Source: an uncultured Sulfurovum sp.
GTDB lineage: Bacteria; Campylobacterota; Campylobacteria; Campylobacterales; Sulfurovaceae
Direction: 5' to 3'
Length of the DNA stretch: 55,203 bases
Assembly: GCA_902727915.1 (NCBI GenBank)
Contig: CACVAU010000002.1
Span: 1-55,203 of the forward strand
Shown: positions 33,901 through 43,552 of the stretch, piece after piece
How positions within the stretch are numbered: position 1 is the stretch's first letter
How the letters are laid out: every line of letters starts with the position of its first letter
Position numbers and translations under genes: made by a program
The notes under the pieces: generated by a model
What the model was told of the DNA's origin: nothing
The model's database searches: none
Seen by the model: only the letters and a program-made list of their open reading frames with translations

Positions 33901-34956
33901 ATGCTTTTATACATCCATATTCCGTATTGCGACTCCAAGTGCCATTACTGCTCATTTAACTCTTATGTCGATAAATTTGATACACGGCAAAGCTATATGC
34001 GTTCCCTAGAAGAGCAACTACAATATGAACTCAAACGTTTTAACGTTCAAGCCAATCAAATTGAAACTGTTTTTATAGGAGGAGGAACCCCTTCAACAGT
34101 TCATCCTAAACTTTATAAACCTATTTTTGAAAGCATTCAACCTTTCTTAAAAAAAAATATAGAAATAACATCTGAAGCCAACCCCAATTCAGCTACTAAA
34201 GCGTGGCTTCAAGGCATGTATGATTTAGGGGTAAACCGAATTTCATTTGGAGTACAAAGCTTCAATGAAGAAAAACTAAAAGCACTTAACCGAGCGCATA
34301 ACCCACAACAAGCGAAAGAAGCCATAATAAATGCAGCTAAAATTGGTTTTAAAAATCTCTCCCTTGATCTCATCTATAACTACCAAGGAGATACGGAAAC
34401 CCTACTAAAATATGATATTGATGAAGCTTTTAAACTCCCTATTAATCATATTTCAGCTTATGAACTCACCATTGAAAGTGGTACAAAGTTTGCATCCACC
34501 CCAACTGTGAGGCAAACAAATGATGAATTGGCTTTCTTTGTTGCCAAAGAGATTACACGTAAAGGTTTTAAACACTATGAAATTTCAAATTTTGGAACCT
34601 ATGAGAGTGAACACAATAAAGGCTATTGGCAACTTAAAGATTATATGGGTGTGGGTACAGGAGCCGTTGGGTTCAAAGAAAATGTTCGACTTTACCCTAC
34701 TTCTGATATTAATTTATATATTAAAGAGCCATTAACTATTCAAGAAGAGCCTTTAAATGAGGAGGAGTTACTAACAGAAAAAATTTTCTTAGGTCTACGT
34801 TCTAATACTGGAGTGAAGCAAGAAATATTAAATGAAACCATGAAAAAACGTGCTGATTTTTTAGTTGAAAAAGAAAAACTTATCAAAGAAAAAAACATAT
34901 ATATAAATAACAACTATTTTATCGCTGATGAACTTGTACTGTATATATTAGATTAA
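33901..34956 (+). CDS. hemW: Radical SAM heme chaperone HemW
   Basis: A 351-residue protein beginning LLYIHIPYCDSKCHYCSFNS. The C-x3-C-x2-C motif binds the 4Fe-4S cluster that cleaves SAM. FIGGGTPST, ISFGVQSFNEEKL and the HemN C-terminal region follow. HemW lacks the extra N-terminal part of true coproporphyrinogen dehydrogenase HemN and is regarded as a heme-trafficking protein. A Shine-Dalgarno GGTGG stands 5 nt before the ATG. Confidence 0.92.
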   Translation: MLLYIHIPYCDSKCHYCSFNSYVDKFDTRQSYMRSLEEQLQYELKRFNVQANQIETVFIGGGTPSTVHPKLYKPIFESIQPFLKKNIEITSEANPNSATKAWLQGMYDLGVNRISFGVQSFNEEKLKALNRAHNPQQAKEAIINAAKIGFKNLSLDLIYNYQGDTETLLKYDIDEAFKLPINHISAYELTIESGTKFASTPTVRQTNDELAFFVAKEITRKGFKHYEISNFGTYESEHNKGYWQLKDYMGVGTGAVGFKENVRLYPTSDINLYIKEPLTIQEEPLNEEELLTEKIFLGLRSNTGVKQEILNETMKKRADFLVEKEKLIKEKNIYINNNYFIADELVLYILD

Positions 34957-35052
34957 ATCCAGAATGTCTTAGAACATTAAATAGCACTAATTTGTCTAGC
35001 TCTTAATCTTTTATAGGTAAAATACAACAATTAACACACAAGGGATGCCTAT

Positions 35053-35544
35053 ATGTTTGGACTAGGTTTTATGGAAATACTATTTATTGCCATTATCGCA
35101 ATAATTTTTTTAGGGCCAGAGAAATTACCTGGTGCTATGGTAGACATAGCAAAATTTATTAAAAGTGCTAAAAATGCAATCACCGATGCAAAACAATCTT
35201 TAAATGAAGAAGTAAATCTTGATGAACTTAAACGAGAGGCTTTAGGCTATAAAGAGCAACTGGAAAAAGCAACTGAAGAATTACAAGGTTTTAAAAATTT
35301 AAATCCTATGAATGACTTAAGAGAAAGTGCTGATTTAGGTTCAGTTAAAGAGAATTTTGAAAGAATCACTCATAGAGAGCCTGAGACACAAGCTACCCAA
35401 GTTGAAGCAAAACAAGATCAAGAAATCACTTTTAAAAAGAAAACTGTTAGCGATGCCACACTTAGTGAAGTAAAAAAAGAAAACAAAATACTTAAACAAG
35501 AAGCTAAGAAAAAAGCTGAAGAAAATCAAGCAGGTGAGCATTAA
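35053..35544 (+). CDS. tatB: Sec-independent translocase subunit TatB
   Basis: A 163-residue protein. The N-terminal membrane helix FGLGFMEILFIAIIAIIFLGPEKLP has the glutamate at position 8 and the G-P-E-K-L-P hinge of TatB. An amphipathic helix and a long charged helical tail follow, rich in E, K and Q. It receives folded Tat substrates together with TatC. Its TAA shares a base with the tatC ATG (TAATG), so translation is coupled. Confidence 0.92.
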   Translation: MFGLGFMEILFIAIIAIIFLGPEKLPGAMVDIAKFIKSAKNAITDAKQSLNEEVNLDELKREALGYKEQLEKATEELQGFKNLNPMNDLRESADLGSVKENFERITHREPETQATQVEAKQDQEITFKKKTVSDATLSEVKKENKILKQEAKKKAEENQAGEH

Positions 35545-36584
35545 TGTTAGCTGAAATCAAACCTCATTTAGCCGAACTCCGTAAACGATTAAGCCTCTCT
35601 GTTGCTTCTATTATCCTCGCTTTTATTATTGCTTTTACTTTTCACAATCCTATTTTAACATGGATTACAGCACCACTTAATGAAGCATTAACTGAAGTAG
35701 GTAGAATTGTTAACGCTCAAGAAAAAGCCACATGGCACTTAGAACCTTTAGAAAACAATGAATCAAATATCAGCATAAAAGTGCCAGAAGCAAGTCCTAA
35801 TTCTGCCCAAGAACTAGCTGCCATAAAACTTGAAAGAGCCTTAAGAGAAGCAGCTGATCTGGCTACTGATGAGCTTTCCTTATTACTCAAAGATGCAACA
35901 ACAGCAGCTACAGAGTTAAAAGAAACGCTTGTTGGGCTTAATGAAAATATTGACAAATCTACTTTTGATGGACAAGTCACAACCCATCAAGTCGGAGGAG
36001 CCTTCTTCGTAGCCTTAAAAGTTTCCTTCTTTGCTGGTCTCTTAGGTGCTTTACCTTTTGTTCTTTACCAACTATGGCTTTTCATTGCACCAGGTCTCTA
36101 TGCCAATGAAAAGAAAATGGTAACACCTTTTGTCGTAGGGGGGTCATTTATGTTTGCTGTAGGGGTGCTCTTTGCCTATTATGTTGTTACGCCTTTTGGA
36201 TTCCAATTCCTTATTACCTTTGGTTCATTTCTCTATACCCCTTTAATTAACATTGAAGACTATGTAGGGTTCTTTACCAAAATTATGATGGGTTTTGGTA
36301 TTGCCTTTGAATTACCTGTAATTGCCTACTTCTTAGCTGTACTGGGTATGGTGACGGACAAAACACTCAAAGACTTCTTTAAATATGCTGTCATTATTAT
36401 CTTTGCCTTAGCAGCCCTTTTAACCCCACCAGATATATTAACACAATTACTCATGGCGATTCCACTTATTTTACTTTATGGTCTCTCCATTTACATTGTT
36501 AAATATGTGAATCCACATGACTACGATGAAGATGATGAAGAAGACCCAAAAGAAGAGAAAGAACTTTTAACTAATAAAAAATAG
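35544..36584 (+). CDS. tatC: Sec-independent translocase TatC with an enlarged periplasmic loop
   Basis: At 346 residues this is about 90 longer than typical TatC (E. coli 258). HLAELRKRL (9-16) is the cytoplasmic twin-arginine-binding signature, and TM1 spans about 20-40. Residues about 54-146 form an alanine/glutamate/leucine-rich helical insert in the first periplasmic loop (P1), before the conserved GGAFFVALKVSF. The rest is normal: QLWLFIAPGLYANEK, FAYYVVTPFGFQFL, GFGIAFELPV and LLTPPDILTQLL. The frame is intact and the membrane segments complete, so the insert is probably tolerated and functional. Acidic tail. Confidence 0.93.
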   Translation: MLAEIKPHLAELRKRLSLSVASIILAFIIAFTFHNPILTWITAPLNEALTEVGRIVNAQEKATWHLEPLENNESNISIKVPEASPNSAQELAAIKLERALREAADLATDELSLLLKDATTAATELKETLVGLNENIDKSTFDGQVTTHQVGGAFFVALKVSFFAGLLGALPFVLYQLWLFIAPGLYANEKKMVTPFVVGGSFMFAVGVLFAYYVVTPFGFQFLITFGSFLYTPLINIEDYVGFFTKIMMGFGIAFELPVIAYFLAVLGMVTDKTLKDFFKYAVIIIFALAALLTPPDILTQLLMAIPLILLYGLSIYIVKYVNPHDYDEDDEEDPKEEKELLTNKK

Positions 36585-36595
36585 TAAAGTAAACA

Positions 36596-37636
36596 ATGAA
36601 CAATGAACTTCTAACTTCCAGTTATGATTATGAGCTTCCTGCTCATCTCATAGCCCAAAACCCTGTACACCCTCGTGATCATGCAAAGCTCTTAGTTTAT
36701 AACCGAAAAGAAGAGAGCATTACACATACAACATTCAAACATCTTTTAGATTATTTACCTAAAAACTGTGATGTCTTTTTAAATGACACAAAAGTCATCA
36801 AGGCCCGTATATTTGGTAAGAAAAAAACAGATAAGTATGGACAAGGAGGAGGAAAAGTAGAACTTCTTTTTAACAAACCTCTCTCTGCTCATGAGTACCT
36901 AGTGATGATTCGAGGAAAAGTAAAAATAGGCATGGAACTCTTTTTTGAACATAACTTAGTAGCTACGGTTGTTAAGTTTAATGAAGATGGTTCTCGTATT
37001 GTCACTTTCAAATATAAAAATGAAGCAATACGTTTTGAAGAACTGGTTCAAGTCTTAGATGAAATAGGACACATCCCTCTACCCCCTTACATGCAAAGAG
37101 AAGACAACAAAGAAGACGAAACAAACTATCAAACCCTCTTTGCTAAAAATGCAGGAGCTGTCGCAGCACCAACAGCGTCTTTACACTTTACACCTGAACT
37201 CTTTACAGCACTTGAAGAAAGACATCAAACCCATAAAGTAACCCTACATGTAGGAGCTGGAACTTTTAAACCTGTAGAAGTAGAAAAAATTTTAGAACAT
37301 CCTATGCACTCTGAATTTTTTGACATACCTCAAAAGAGTGCTAAAGTACTTGAAAGTGAAAGACCCATACTTGCGATAGGAACAACGGTTACTAGAACCG
37401 TGGAGTATTTTGCAAGAACCCAAAAAACTTCTGGAGAGTGTGACTTATTTTTAAATCCTAGCAATAAGCCACAAAGGGTCACTCACCTTTTGACAAACTT
37501 TCACTTGCCTAAAAGTACCCTTATTATGTTGGTTTCAGCTTTTGTGGGACGGAAAAAAACACTTAAACTTTATGAAGAAGCCATAAAAAAAGAGTATCGA
37601 TTCTTCTCTTATGGGGATGCAATGTTGATTATTTGA
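36596..37636 (+). CDS. queA: S-adenosylmethionine:tRNA ribosyltransferase-isomerase
   Basis: A 346-residue protein with the QueA landmarks: YDYELPAHLIAQNPVHPRDHAKLLV at the N-terminus, FLNDTKVIKARIFGKK, GHIPLPPYMQR and LHVGAGTFKPV, and ending THLLTNFHLPKSTLIMLVSAF. It transfers the ribosyl part of SAM to 7-aminomethyl-7-deazaguanine in tRNA during queuosine synthesis. It starts 11 bp after tatC. Its 3' end overlaps the convergent nuclease gene by 8 bp. Confidence 0.95.
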   Translation: MNNELLTSSYDYELPAHLIAQNPVHPRDHAKLLVYNRKEESITHTTFKHLLDYLPKNCDVFLNDTKVIKARIFGKKKTDKYGQGGGKVELLFNKPLSAHEYLVMIRGKVKIGMELFFEHNLVATVVKFNEDGSRIVTFKYKNEAIRFEELVQVLDEIGHIPLPPYMQREDNKEDETNYQTLFAKNAGAVAAPTASLHFTPELFTALEERHQTHKVTLHVGAGTFKPVEVEKILEHPMHSEFFDIPQKSAKVLESERPILAIGTTVTRTVEYFARTQKTSGECDLFLNPSNKPQRVTHLLTNFHLPKSTLIMLVSAFVGRKKTLKLYEEAIKKEYRFFSYGDAMLII

Positions 37637-39179
37637 TAATTGTCTCAACCCTCCACTCTTGATTATTCGTGCCACGTACTTTCTTATGAAAGCTTTGTAA
37701 CTTTGTGCCATCGTTTGTTTTTTTATACTTTACATCTAAAACATTCAATGACCATTTACTAATAACAAAGACATAACCTTTCTCTTCAGCACTCTCAAAT
37801 TTCCACTCTTGATGGTCATTACTGCTTCTTTTCTTTTTATTTAAAACAATCTTAGCCCCATCATTAGTATTAGCATCTTTAATCTCTATTACTTTTCCAC
37901 TGCTTAAATTTTCAATGAAAAAATACTCTTTTTTCTGATTGGCTTTCGTGAGTATCCATTGTTGTTGGGGATTATTTTCATCTGTTTTTTCAATTATTAC
38001 TTCATCTTTGTCATTAGAACTAATAACAACATCCCCCAATTGTGATATAAACATAAATGCTTTAGTTTCACTAGGTTCTTCTTTTTCAACTTCTATTTTT
38101 TCAATTTTTTTCTCTGTCTTGCTTATTTGTTTTTTACGCTTATAAAGCACAAAAAGGGTCATGATAAAAAGAATAATTCCAGCTACGGTAGGAGAAAAGT
38201 TTTCTAATAAATCAGCATATTCAACAGAAAGTTCCTTTTTAACACCATCAAAATCACTGGCAATGTCTTTCGTTACTTCACCAAGTTGTTCAATTTGTTG
38301 GTATGCTGAAACATATTTGTTGTCATCACCTTGTAGCTCTTTAATAAGCAGGTTTCTTTTTTTCTCCCAAGCTGATACAGGGTCAAGATTATTCCATGCG
38401 ATTAACATCTTTTCTTGGGTTTTTGAGATTCGTAGACCATAACGATCACGCATATAAAAATAAGTTCGAGCAATATCCCCATAAACATGGGGACTTGGTT
38501 CAGCTTTTTTATCTGAAAAGAAAATTTCCATGTCTACTTTACCATATAAACGTTTTTCTCCCTCAATCATGGCATACTTATAGTTACTTCGGTCTCCATT
38601 AATCTCTCCAATGGCTGGTACTAGATTATGCATGTCTGCTTCCATCTGTTTAAACTTGGTATTAGTCTGTCGACAAGTCATACGTCCACCATTTTGCCAA
38701 CAACGTAATTGATGCCCAAAGTGCCAAGCAGGAACCACATGCTCCCACTCAATACGCTCTGAACGGTTTTTATTTTTTCGGTATGTAAATCCACAACTTT
38801 TCTGAATGGGGATTAACTTTTTTTCTTGAATTTCATAATCACAATTTGAATAAAAAGCTTTTTGATAACTGGGATAAACTTTCGTTGCCAAAAGACGTTT
38901 TGACTTCCCAAAAGAAAAAATATCTTTTTTTGCTGAGAAAACTTCATGCTCAATGGTCGCCACATCTTCTTCAAAAAGGTCACCATCTTCTTGCATATAA
39001 TATTCATGTCCATCAACCACCAGTTTTTTTAAAAACTCTCCCTCTTTACTGCTAAAAAAAGCATCCATATCCCCTGAAGAGAAAAATTGTTGAGGTTGGT
39101 AATCTTCATAAGTATTTTGTGCAAAAAGCATCATACTCGTCATTAATAATAAGGTTATTTTGTTCATAAGGTATGGCAT
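37629..39179 (-). CDS. Endonuclease I-type nuclease with membrane anchor and ricin-type lectin domain
   Basis: A 516-residue fusion. A signal peptide (1-20) is followed by an endonuclease I domain (about 95-265) with RIEWEHVVPAWHFG (143-155), CWQNGGRMTCR and MHNLVPAIGEINGDRSN (183-198), which carry the catalytic histidine and metal ligands. A membrane helix lies at about 330-346, followed by KRKK, then a beta-trefoil region (375-516) with QxW-type motifs (QQW 406-408, HQEW 456-459, NQEW 506-509). Endonuclease I enzymes degrade DNA or RNA in the periplasm. The positive-inside rule places the lectin-like part in the cytoplasm. AGGAATAGAG before the ATG supports the start. Confidence 0.85.
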   Translation of the reverse strand: MPYLMNKITLLLMTSMMLFAQNTYEDYQPQQFFSSGDMDAFFSSKEGEFLKKLVVDGHEYYMQEDGDLFEEDVATIEHEVFSAKKDIFSFGKSKRLLATKVYPSYQKAFYSNCDYEIQEKKLIPIQKSCGFTYRKNKNRSERIEWEHVVPAWHFGHQLRCWQNGGRMTCRQTNTKFKQMEADMHNLVPAIGEINGDRSNYKYAMIEGEKRLYGKVDMEIFFSDKKAEPSPHVYGDIARTYFYMRDRYGLRISKTQEKMLIAWNNLDPVSAWEKKRNLLIKELQGDDNKYVSAYQQIEQLGEVTKDIASDFDGVKKELSVEYADLLENFSPTVAGIILFIMTLFVLYKRKKQISKTEKKIEKIEVEKEEPSETKAFMFISQLGDVVISSNDKDEVIIEKTDENNPQQQWILTKANQKKEYFFIENLSSGKVIEIKDANTNDGAKIVLNKKKRSSNDHQEWKFESAEEKGYVFVISKWSLNVLDVKYKKTNDGTKLQSFHKKVRGTNNQEWRVETIIK

Positions 39180-39330
39180 CTCTATTCCTGTTTTTTTTCA
39201 AAAACATTTTATCCAATCTCTTGTAAAAAAGAAGTCATTATCAAAAATACCATAAACACATTGAATCTATTGGCTAGAGTAAGTACTCTCCTTATTATTT
39301 TTTTAATGGGCAAAAGTTAACACTTATATT

Positions 39331-39843
39331 TTAAGCAAGCTGTGACTTTTCATAAACAATACGGTAGTAAACCAAATTATAAAGATCTTGATAGTCACAT
39401 TTTTGAATGTACTCAGAAACTGTTTGACCATTACTATCTTCTAAGTAAAGATCTGCTCCTTGATTAATAAGATAACGCGTAATATTGATTGACCTTGCGT
39501 CAATAGCTTTCATTAGTAAAGTAGAACCATTCGTATCTCGTATGTTAACATCAATATCTGTGAGTGCAAAGATGTGCATAAATATTTCAATGTCATTAGA
39601 TAAAATAGTATGAAAGAGTGCATGGGTGTTATTACTTACAATTAAGCTAATATTATATTTTAGTAACATTTTAACATTATACTGATGGCGATGTTTAATT
39701 GACCAATAAAGTGCATTTCTATCATACTCATCTCTAACAGAAAGGTTAGCTTCTCTTACTAAAAACTCTTCTAACATCAACCTATTTTTTGCCATTTCTA
39801 AGACTCGCTGGTCATGATAAGTAGGTAATATTCTTTGTGTCAT
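39331..39843 (-). CDS. Ankyrin-repeat protein
   Basis: A 170-residue protein made of about four ankyrin repeats. Clear units are DRNALYWSIKHRHQYNVKML, NTHALFHTILSNDIEIFMHI and GSTLLMKAIDARSINITRYL, the last followed by INQGADLYLEDSNGQTVSEY. It has no signal peptide, so it is a cytosolic protein-binding module of unknown partner. It is monocistronic; the flanking gaps (151 and 226 bp) show no other gene. Confidence 0.85.
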   Translation of the reverse strand: MTQRILPTYHDQRVLEMAKNRLMLEEFLVREANLSVRDEYDRNALYWSIKHRHQYNVKMLLKYNISLIVSNNTHALFHTILSNDIEIFMHIFALTDIDVNIRDTNGSTLLMKAIDARSINITRYLINQGADLYLEDSNGQTVSEYIQKCDYQDLYNLVYYRIVYEKSQLA

Positions 39844-40069
39844 TCAAAATTCCTTTTTCTTTAGCAATAATATAGACGAATTTTATTACAGATTTATAAT
39901 AGTTTGATAACAAAGTAATTACATAGGCTTATAAAAATAGTTTAAACGCTTATCCTATTCTTGTTACGCTACTAGACACTCTATCCATAGAAGCATCCTA
40001 TAAATAAACAGAGCCATAGATTATAGATAAAAATCATGATATTATTCTTATTATAAAAAAGGATACCAA

Positions 40070-40705
40070 ATGATTGAACTATTTTCCAGTGTTAACCAAG
40101 TCTCATCTCTACTCTTTTGGGGAATATTACTTATTACCATTGCAATCTATTTTGGGGTAATGGAGAGTAACAAAAAAGAAAAAGCATTTCAAAAAGTTTT
40201 CAAAGCCATTAATGTTGTGTTACTTATTTGGGGTATTCTCTTATTAATAGGAGCTGCTAAAGGGCATCAATCATTTTGGTTACCACTCAAAAGCAACACT
40301 GCAATGGAGCATACCACCACAGCGTCTCAGCAAACACCTCTTTTTACAGAAATTTATAATATGGGTGATTTAAAAAAGAAACAAACTGAAGCAATCGCTC
40401 TACAAAAACCCCTTTTAATCTACTTCTATAGTTCCTACTGTTCTTTATGTAACAAGCTCAATGAAATCACTTATAAAGAGGCTAAAATCATAAAGTCACT
40501 TAGTGAAAACTATGTCGCTGTCAAAATCAATGTAGCTGATAAATCTGACAAAAAAATGCTTGAAATGAAAAAGCACTTTAATATTTTAGGCACACCTGCT
40601 TTTGTCTTTTTTGATGCTGAAGGTGAAAAGATCGATGACAATGTACTTTATGGCTACCAAGGGGTAGAAGAGTTTTATGACACCTTAGATTTAATGGCTG
40701 AATAA
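40070..40705 (+). CDS. Membrane-anchored thioredoxin-fold protein (DsbD C-domain-like)
   Basis: A 211-residue protein with two hydrophobic helices (about 14-30 and 47-63), then a thioredoxin domain. PLLIYFYSSYCSLCNKLNEI holds the redox pair C124-x-x-C127, and ILGTPAFVFFDAEGE supplies the cis-proline. The domain is nearest to the C-terminal domain of DsbD, whose gene lies 850 bp away. It should carry electrons in the periplasm. AAAAGG precedes the ATG. It converges on cvfB 10 bp away. Confidence 0.85.
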   Translation: MIELFSSVNQVSSLLFWGILLITIAIYFGVMESNKKEKAFQKVFKAINVVLLIWGILLLIGAAKGHQSFWLPLKSNTAMEHTTTASQQTPLFTEIYNMGDLKKKQTEAIALQKPLLIYFYSSYCSLCNKLNEITYKEAKIIKSLSENYVAVKINVADKSDKKMLEMKKHFNILGTPAFVFFDAEGEKIDDNVLYGYQGVEEFYDTLDLMAE

Positions 40706-40715
40706 CTTTAAACAG

Positions 40716-41561
40716 CTAAATAAGCTTGATGCCTTGTTCAAATAATTCAATCTGCTTAGAAGCAATCAATGCTGTTACTGAACGCTTAAAATTTTTCTTA
40801 CTCATAGCAAACACTTCCATAATCTCTTCAGCATCACTCTTAGAGTTTAAAGCAACAAAACCTTCTTTCTCTTTTAAAACTTTTAATATTTTTTCTTCAA
40901 AAGTATCAGCATTTTGTTTTTTACCAATAGGCTGTAAAGATAGATCGAGTTTGCCATCTTTACGAATCTTTTTAACATAAGCTTCTTTTCTATCTCCTAC
41001 TTTAAGTGTTTCAAAAATCTCATTTTCAAAAAGCATTCCTTCATGAAGATTTTCAACAATCACTTTATATCCAAGTGGTGTTTGAGAAAGTACTAAAACA
41101 TTGATTTTTTGATTAATTTCTAAATATTCAGTCTCTTTAGAAAGCCATTTACCAATCTTATGCGTTCCATAAAGTCGTCCTGTCTCTTTGTCTAAACAAA
41201 CACGTAAAATATACTTAGAACCAATGTGAAAATGACATTTCTGCTGAGAAAGAGGCACAAAAAGATCCTTCGGAAGCCCCCAGTTTACAAAAGCACCAAA
41301 ACGCTGATAGTCAACAACAGTAAAATATCCAAATTCACCAAGTTTTGCATAAGGAAATTTAGTAGTAGCCACAGGTCTGTCTTCAGAGTCAGTATAAAGA
41401 AATACGTCAACTTCAGAGCCAAGAGGCATTTCATCTTCCATCACATAGATGTTTGGAAGTAATACTTCTTCAAAATTTTCTGCTCTTAAATAGAGACCAA
41501 AATCTGTGTCACGTTCGACATGTAGGGTGTTAAGTTCACCAATACTAAGAGTTTGATTCAA
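40716..41561 (-). CDS. cvfB: S1-like RNA-binding protein of the CvfB/YitL family
   Basis: A 281-residue protein with S1-type OB repeats: MNQTLSIGELNTLHVERDTDFGLYL, GEFGYFTVVDYQRFGAFVNWGLPKDLFVP and ENLHEGMLFENEIFETLKVGDR. A C-terminal winged-helix segment follows (LKVLKEKEGFVALNSKSDAEEIMEVF). This is the CvfB layout, a conserved RNA-binding protein that affects virulence gene expression in Staphylococcus; its role in Campylobacterota is unknown. The ATG overlaps the dsbD stop by 4 bp (ATGA-type), so the two are translated together. Confidence 0.85.
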   Translation of the reverse strand: MNQTLSIGELNTLHVERDTDFGLYLRAENFEEVLLPNIYVMEDEMPLGSEVDVFLYTDSEDRPVATTKFPYAKLGEFGYFTVVDYQRFGAFVNWGLPKDLFVPLSQQKCHFHIGSKYILRVCLDKETGRLYGTHKIGKWLSKETEYLEINQKINVLVLSQTPLGYKVIVENLHEGMLFENEIFETLKVGDRKEAYVKKIRKDGKLDLSLQPIGKKQNADTFEEKILKVLKEKEGFVALNSKSDAEEIMEVFAMSKKNFKRSVTALIASKQIELFEQGIKLI

Positions 41562-43342
41562 TTAATGGTCTTTAAATGTTTAGCAAACTTTTCAGCATTC
41601 ACAAAACCTGAAATGGTTTTTTTAGGAAGAACCTTATTTTCTTTATCAAAGAAAAGAATGCTTGGGGTTCCAAATAGCGTATATTTTTTCATTAAAGCTT
41701 TTTCCTCGTCAGTACCAGCTGTGACATCAATGGTAATAAAGGTAAACCGTTCTAACTCTTTTTTTACTATAGGATGAGGAAAGGTAAACGCTTCTAACTC
41801 ATCACAAGCTGCACAAGATTTTTTTCTAAAGTCAACAAGAACTGGCTTCGTTGATGCTTGAACTTTAGCTTCAAGTTTAGCAATAGAATACCCTGCTTCA
41901 GCTACCAGTTTATGAGAAGTGTTTTCAGTGGGTACAGTTCCCTGAATAAGCTTAGCAGAAGTAAACTTTTCTAAAGGATCTAAAATAGATTTTGCATTGG
42001 TTATGAAACCAATAAATAAAATAGCACCATAAATTAAAGAAGTAAAGGCAAAAAGTTGAAAGAGTTTTTTCATACCAACTTTGGCAGATGAATTATCAAA
42101 TACACCCATATAAAAAGCAATACCCATGAAAAATAGAGACCATAACAACATGGTAAACTCAGCCGAAAGAACTTTTCCTAACATAAAGATAGCCAATGCC
42201 AACATCACAACACCAAATGTTTGTGAAACAATGGTCATCCAGCCACCAGGTCTTGGCATAAATTTACCTGCACCTGCTCCAACTAAAAGTAAAGGAAGCC
42301 CCATACCCATACTCATCGCAAAAAGTGCAATTCCTCCCAGAAGTGCATCTCCTGTTTGAGAGATAAAAATAACAGCCCCAGCCAATGGTGGTGCAACACA
42401 TGGTCCAATGATAAAGGCTGAAAGGAAGCCCATAATTACAGTTCCAATAATTCCATTACCTTGTGCGTTGTCGCTCATAGCATTAATTTTACTTTGCCAT
42501 TTAGAAGGAAGTTGAATTTCATAATAACCAAAAAGTGAAATTGCCAAAGCAAAGAACATCAACGCAAATGCTGTAAGTACCCATGGATTTTGCATCGCAG
42601 CTTGAATATCAGCACCCAATAGACCTGAAATAACGCCTACTAAGGTATAAGTAACAGCCATTGAAAGTACATAAACCAAAGAGATAAAAAAGCCCTTTAA
42701 TGCACTGGCCTCTTCCTCCTCAGATTGTTGGGAAACAATAATGGATGATAAAATAGGAATCATTGGGAAAATACAAGGTGTTAAGGCAAGAAGTAAGCCC
42801 ATAATTAAAAATAATAAAACCACAAAGAAGGAACTCTCATTAATCAAAATATCAACAATTGCCATAGGATTTGCTTGATCGAGTGCTTCCATAATTTTAC
42901 CCCAAGTACCCTCTTCCACATTTGGGTTGCCTTTAAAGGTAAATTTATCAGAAATTGGATTATAACAGATTCCAGCCTCTGAACAACCAGAAAAGTCAAT
43001 GGCTAAGGTATAGTCTCCAGAAACCTTAGAATATATCTCTTTTAAAGGAATATTTACTAAAATCTCTTTATCATAAACCATATCACCATCAACTTCATGC
43101 GCAGGAGGAGCTTTTACAGAAAGTGCTATCTTTTCAGGCGCTACGATAGAATATTTAAGGGTATTAGCTGTAACATGTATCTTGTCTCCTAAGATAATCT
43201 TAGTTTCAATAACATCACCATTCTGAACAGCTGTAACTATAAAAGCCTCTTCAGCTGATAGTAATCCATCATTATTTACTTTTGGTCCAAATCCAGCAAA
43301 AGCAATAGTGGTAACAAGTAAGAGTAATTTTAAAAACTTCAT
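41558..43342 (-). CDS. dsbD: Thiol:disulfide interchange protein DsbD
   Basis: A 594-residue full-length DsbD. A signal peptide (about 1-17) leads to the periplasmic alpha domain with CSEAGIC (C120, C126). The eight-helix beta domain has LALTPCIFPMIP (C190) and IIGPCVAPPL. The thioredoxin-like gamma domain has RKKSCAACDELEAFTFPHP and LFGTPSILFFDKE. It passes electrons from cytosolic thioredoxin to periplasmic partners. Nearby thioredoxin-fold genes at 40070 and 43553 suggest a local redox group. The 210-bp gap upstream holds promoters for this and the divergent gene. Confidence 0.95.
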   Translation of the reverse strand: MKFLKLLLLVTTIAFAGFGPKVNNDGLLSAEEAFIVTAVQNGDVIETKIILGDKIHVTANTLKYSIVAPEKIALSVKAPPAHEVDGDMVYDKEILVNIPLKEIYSKVSGDYTLAIDFSGCSEAGICYNPISDKFTFKGNPNVEEGTWGKIMEALDQANPMAIVDILINESSFFVVLLFLIMGLLLALTPCIFPMIPILSSIIVSQQSEEEEASALKGFFISLVYVLSMAVTYTLVGVISGLLGADIQAAMQNPWVLTAFALMFFALAISLFGYYEIQLPSKWQSKINAMSDNAQGNGIIGTVIMGFLSAFIIGPCVAPPLAGAVIFISQTGDALLGGIALFAMSMGMGLPLLLVGAGAGKFMPRPGGWMTIVSQTFGVVMLALAIFMLGKVLSAEFTMLLWSLFFMGIAFYMGVFDNSSAKVGMKKLFQLFAFTSLIYGAILFIGFITNAKSILDPLEKFTSAKLIQGTVPTENTSHKLVAEAGYSIAKLEAKVQASTKPVLVDFRKKSCAACDELEAFTFPHPIVKKELERFTFITIDVTAGTDEEKALMKKYTLFGTPSILFFDKENKVLPKKTISGFVNAEKFAKHLKTIN

Positions 43343-43552
43343 TCTTCTTTTATCCCTTTTTTAATGTAAAAATAATAATATCAATTAAATTATTATAGTT
43401 AATTACATGTGTACAATATGTGTAGTACTATAACAAAATAATATGTATAAAACTCTTTATAATTTAAAAAAAAATGACCTAACAAATATTATTAAGTAAT
43501 AACTGTTAATTATTATTAGTATTTATTTAAAGTGACGTAATAAAGGTAAATA

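Noticed and set aside
43343..43552. A small RNA or tRNA in the AT-rich gap between dsbD and the DUF255 gene
   Set aside because: No cloverleaf, conserved RNA motif or terminator was seen; the gap is best explained by two divergent promoters.
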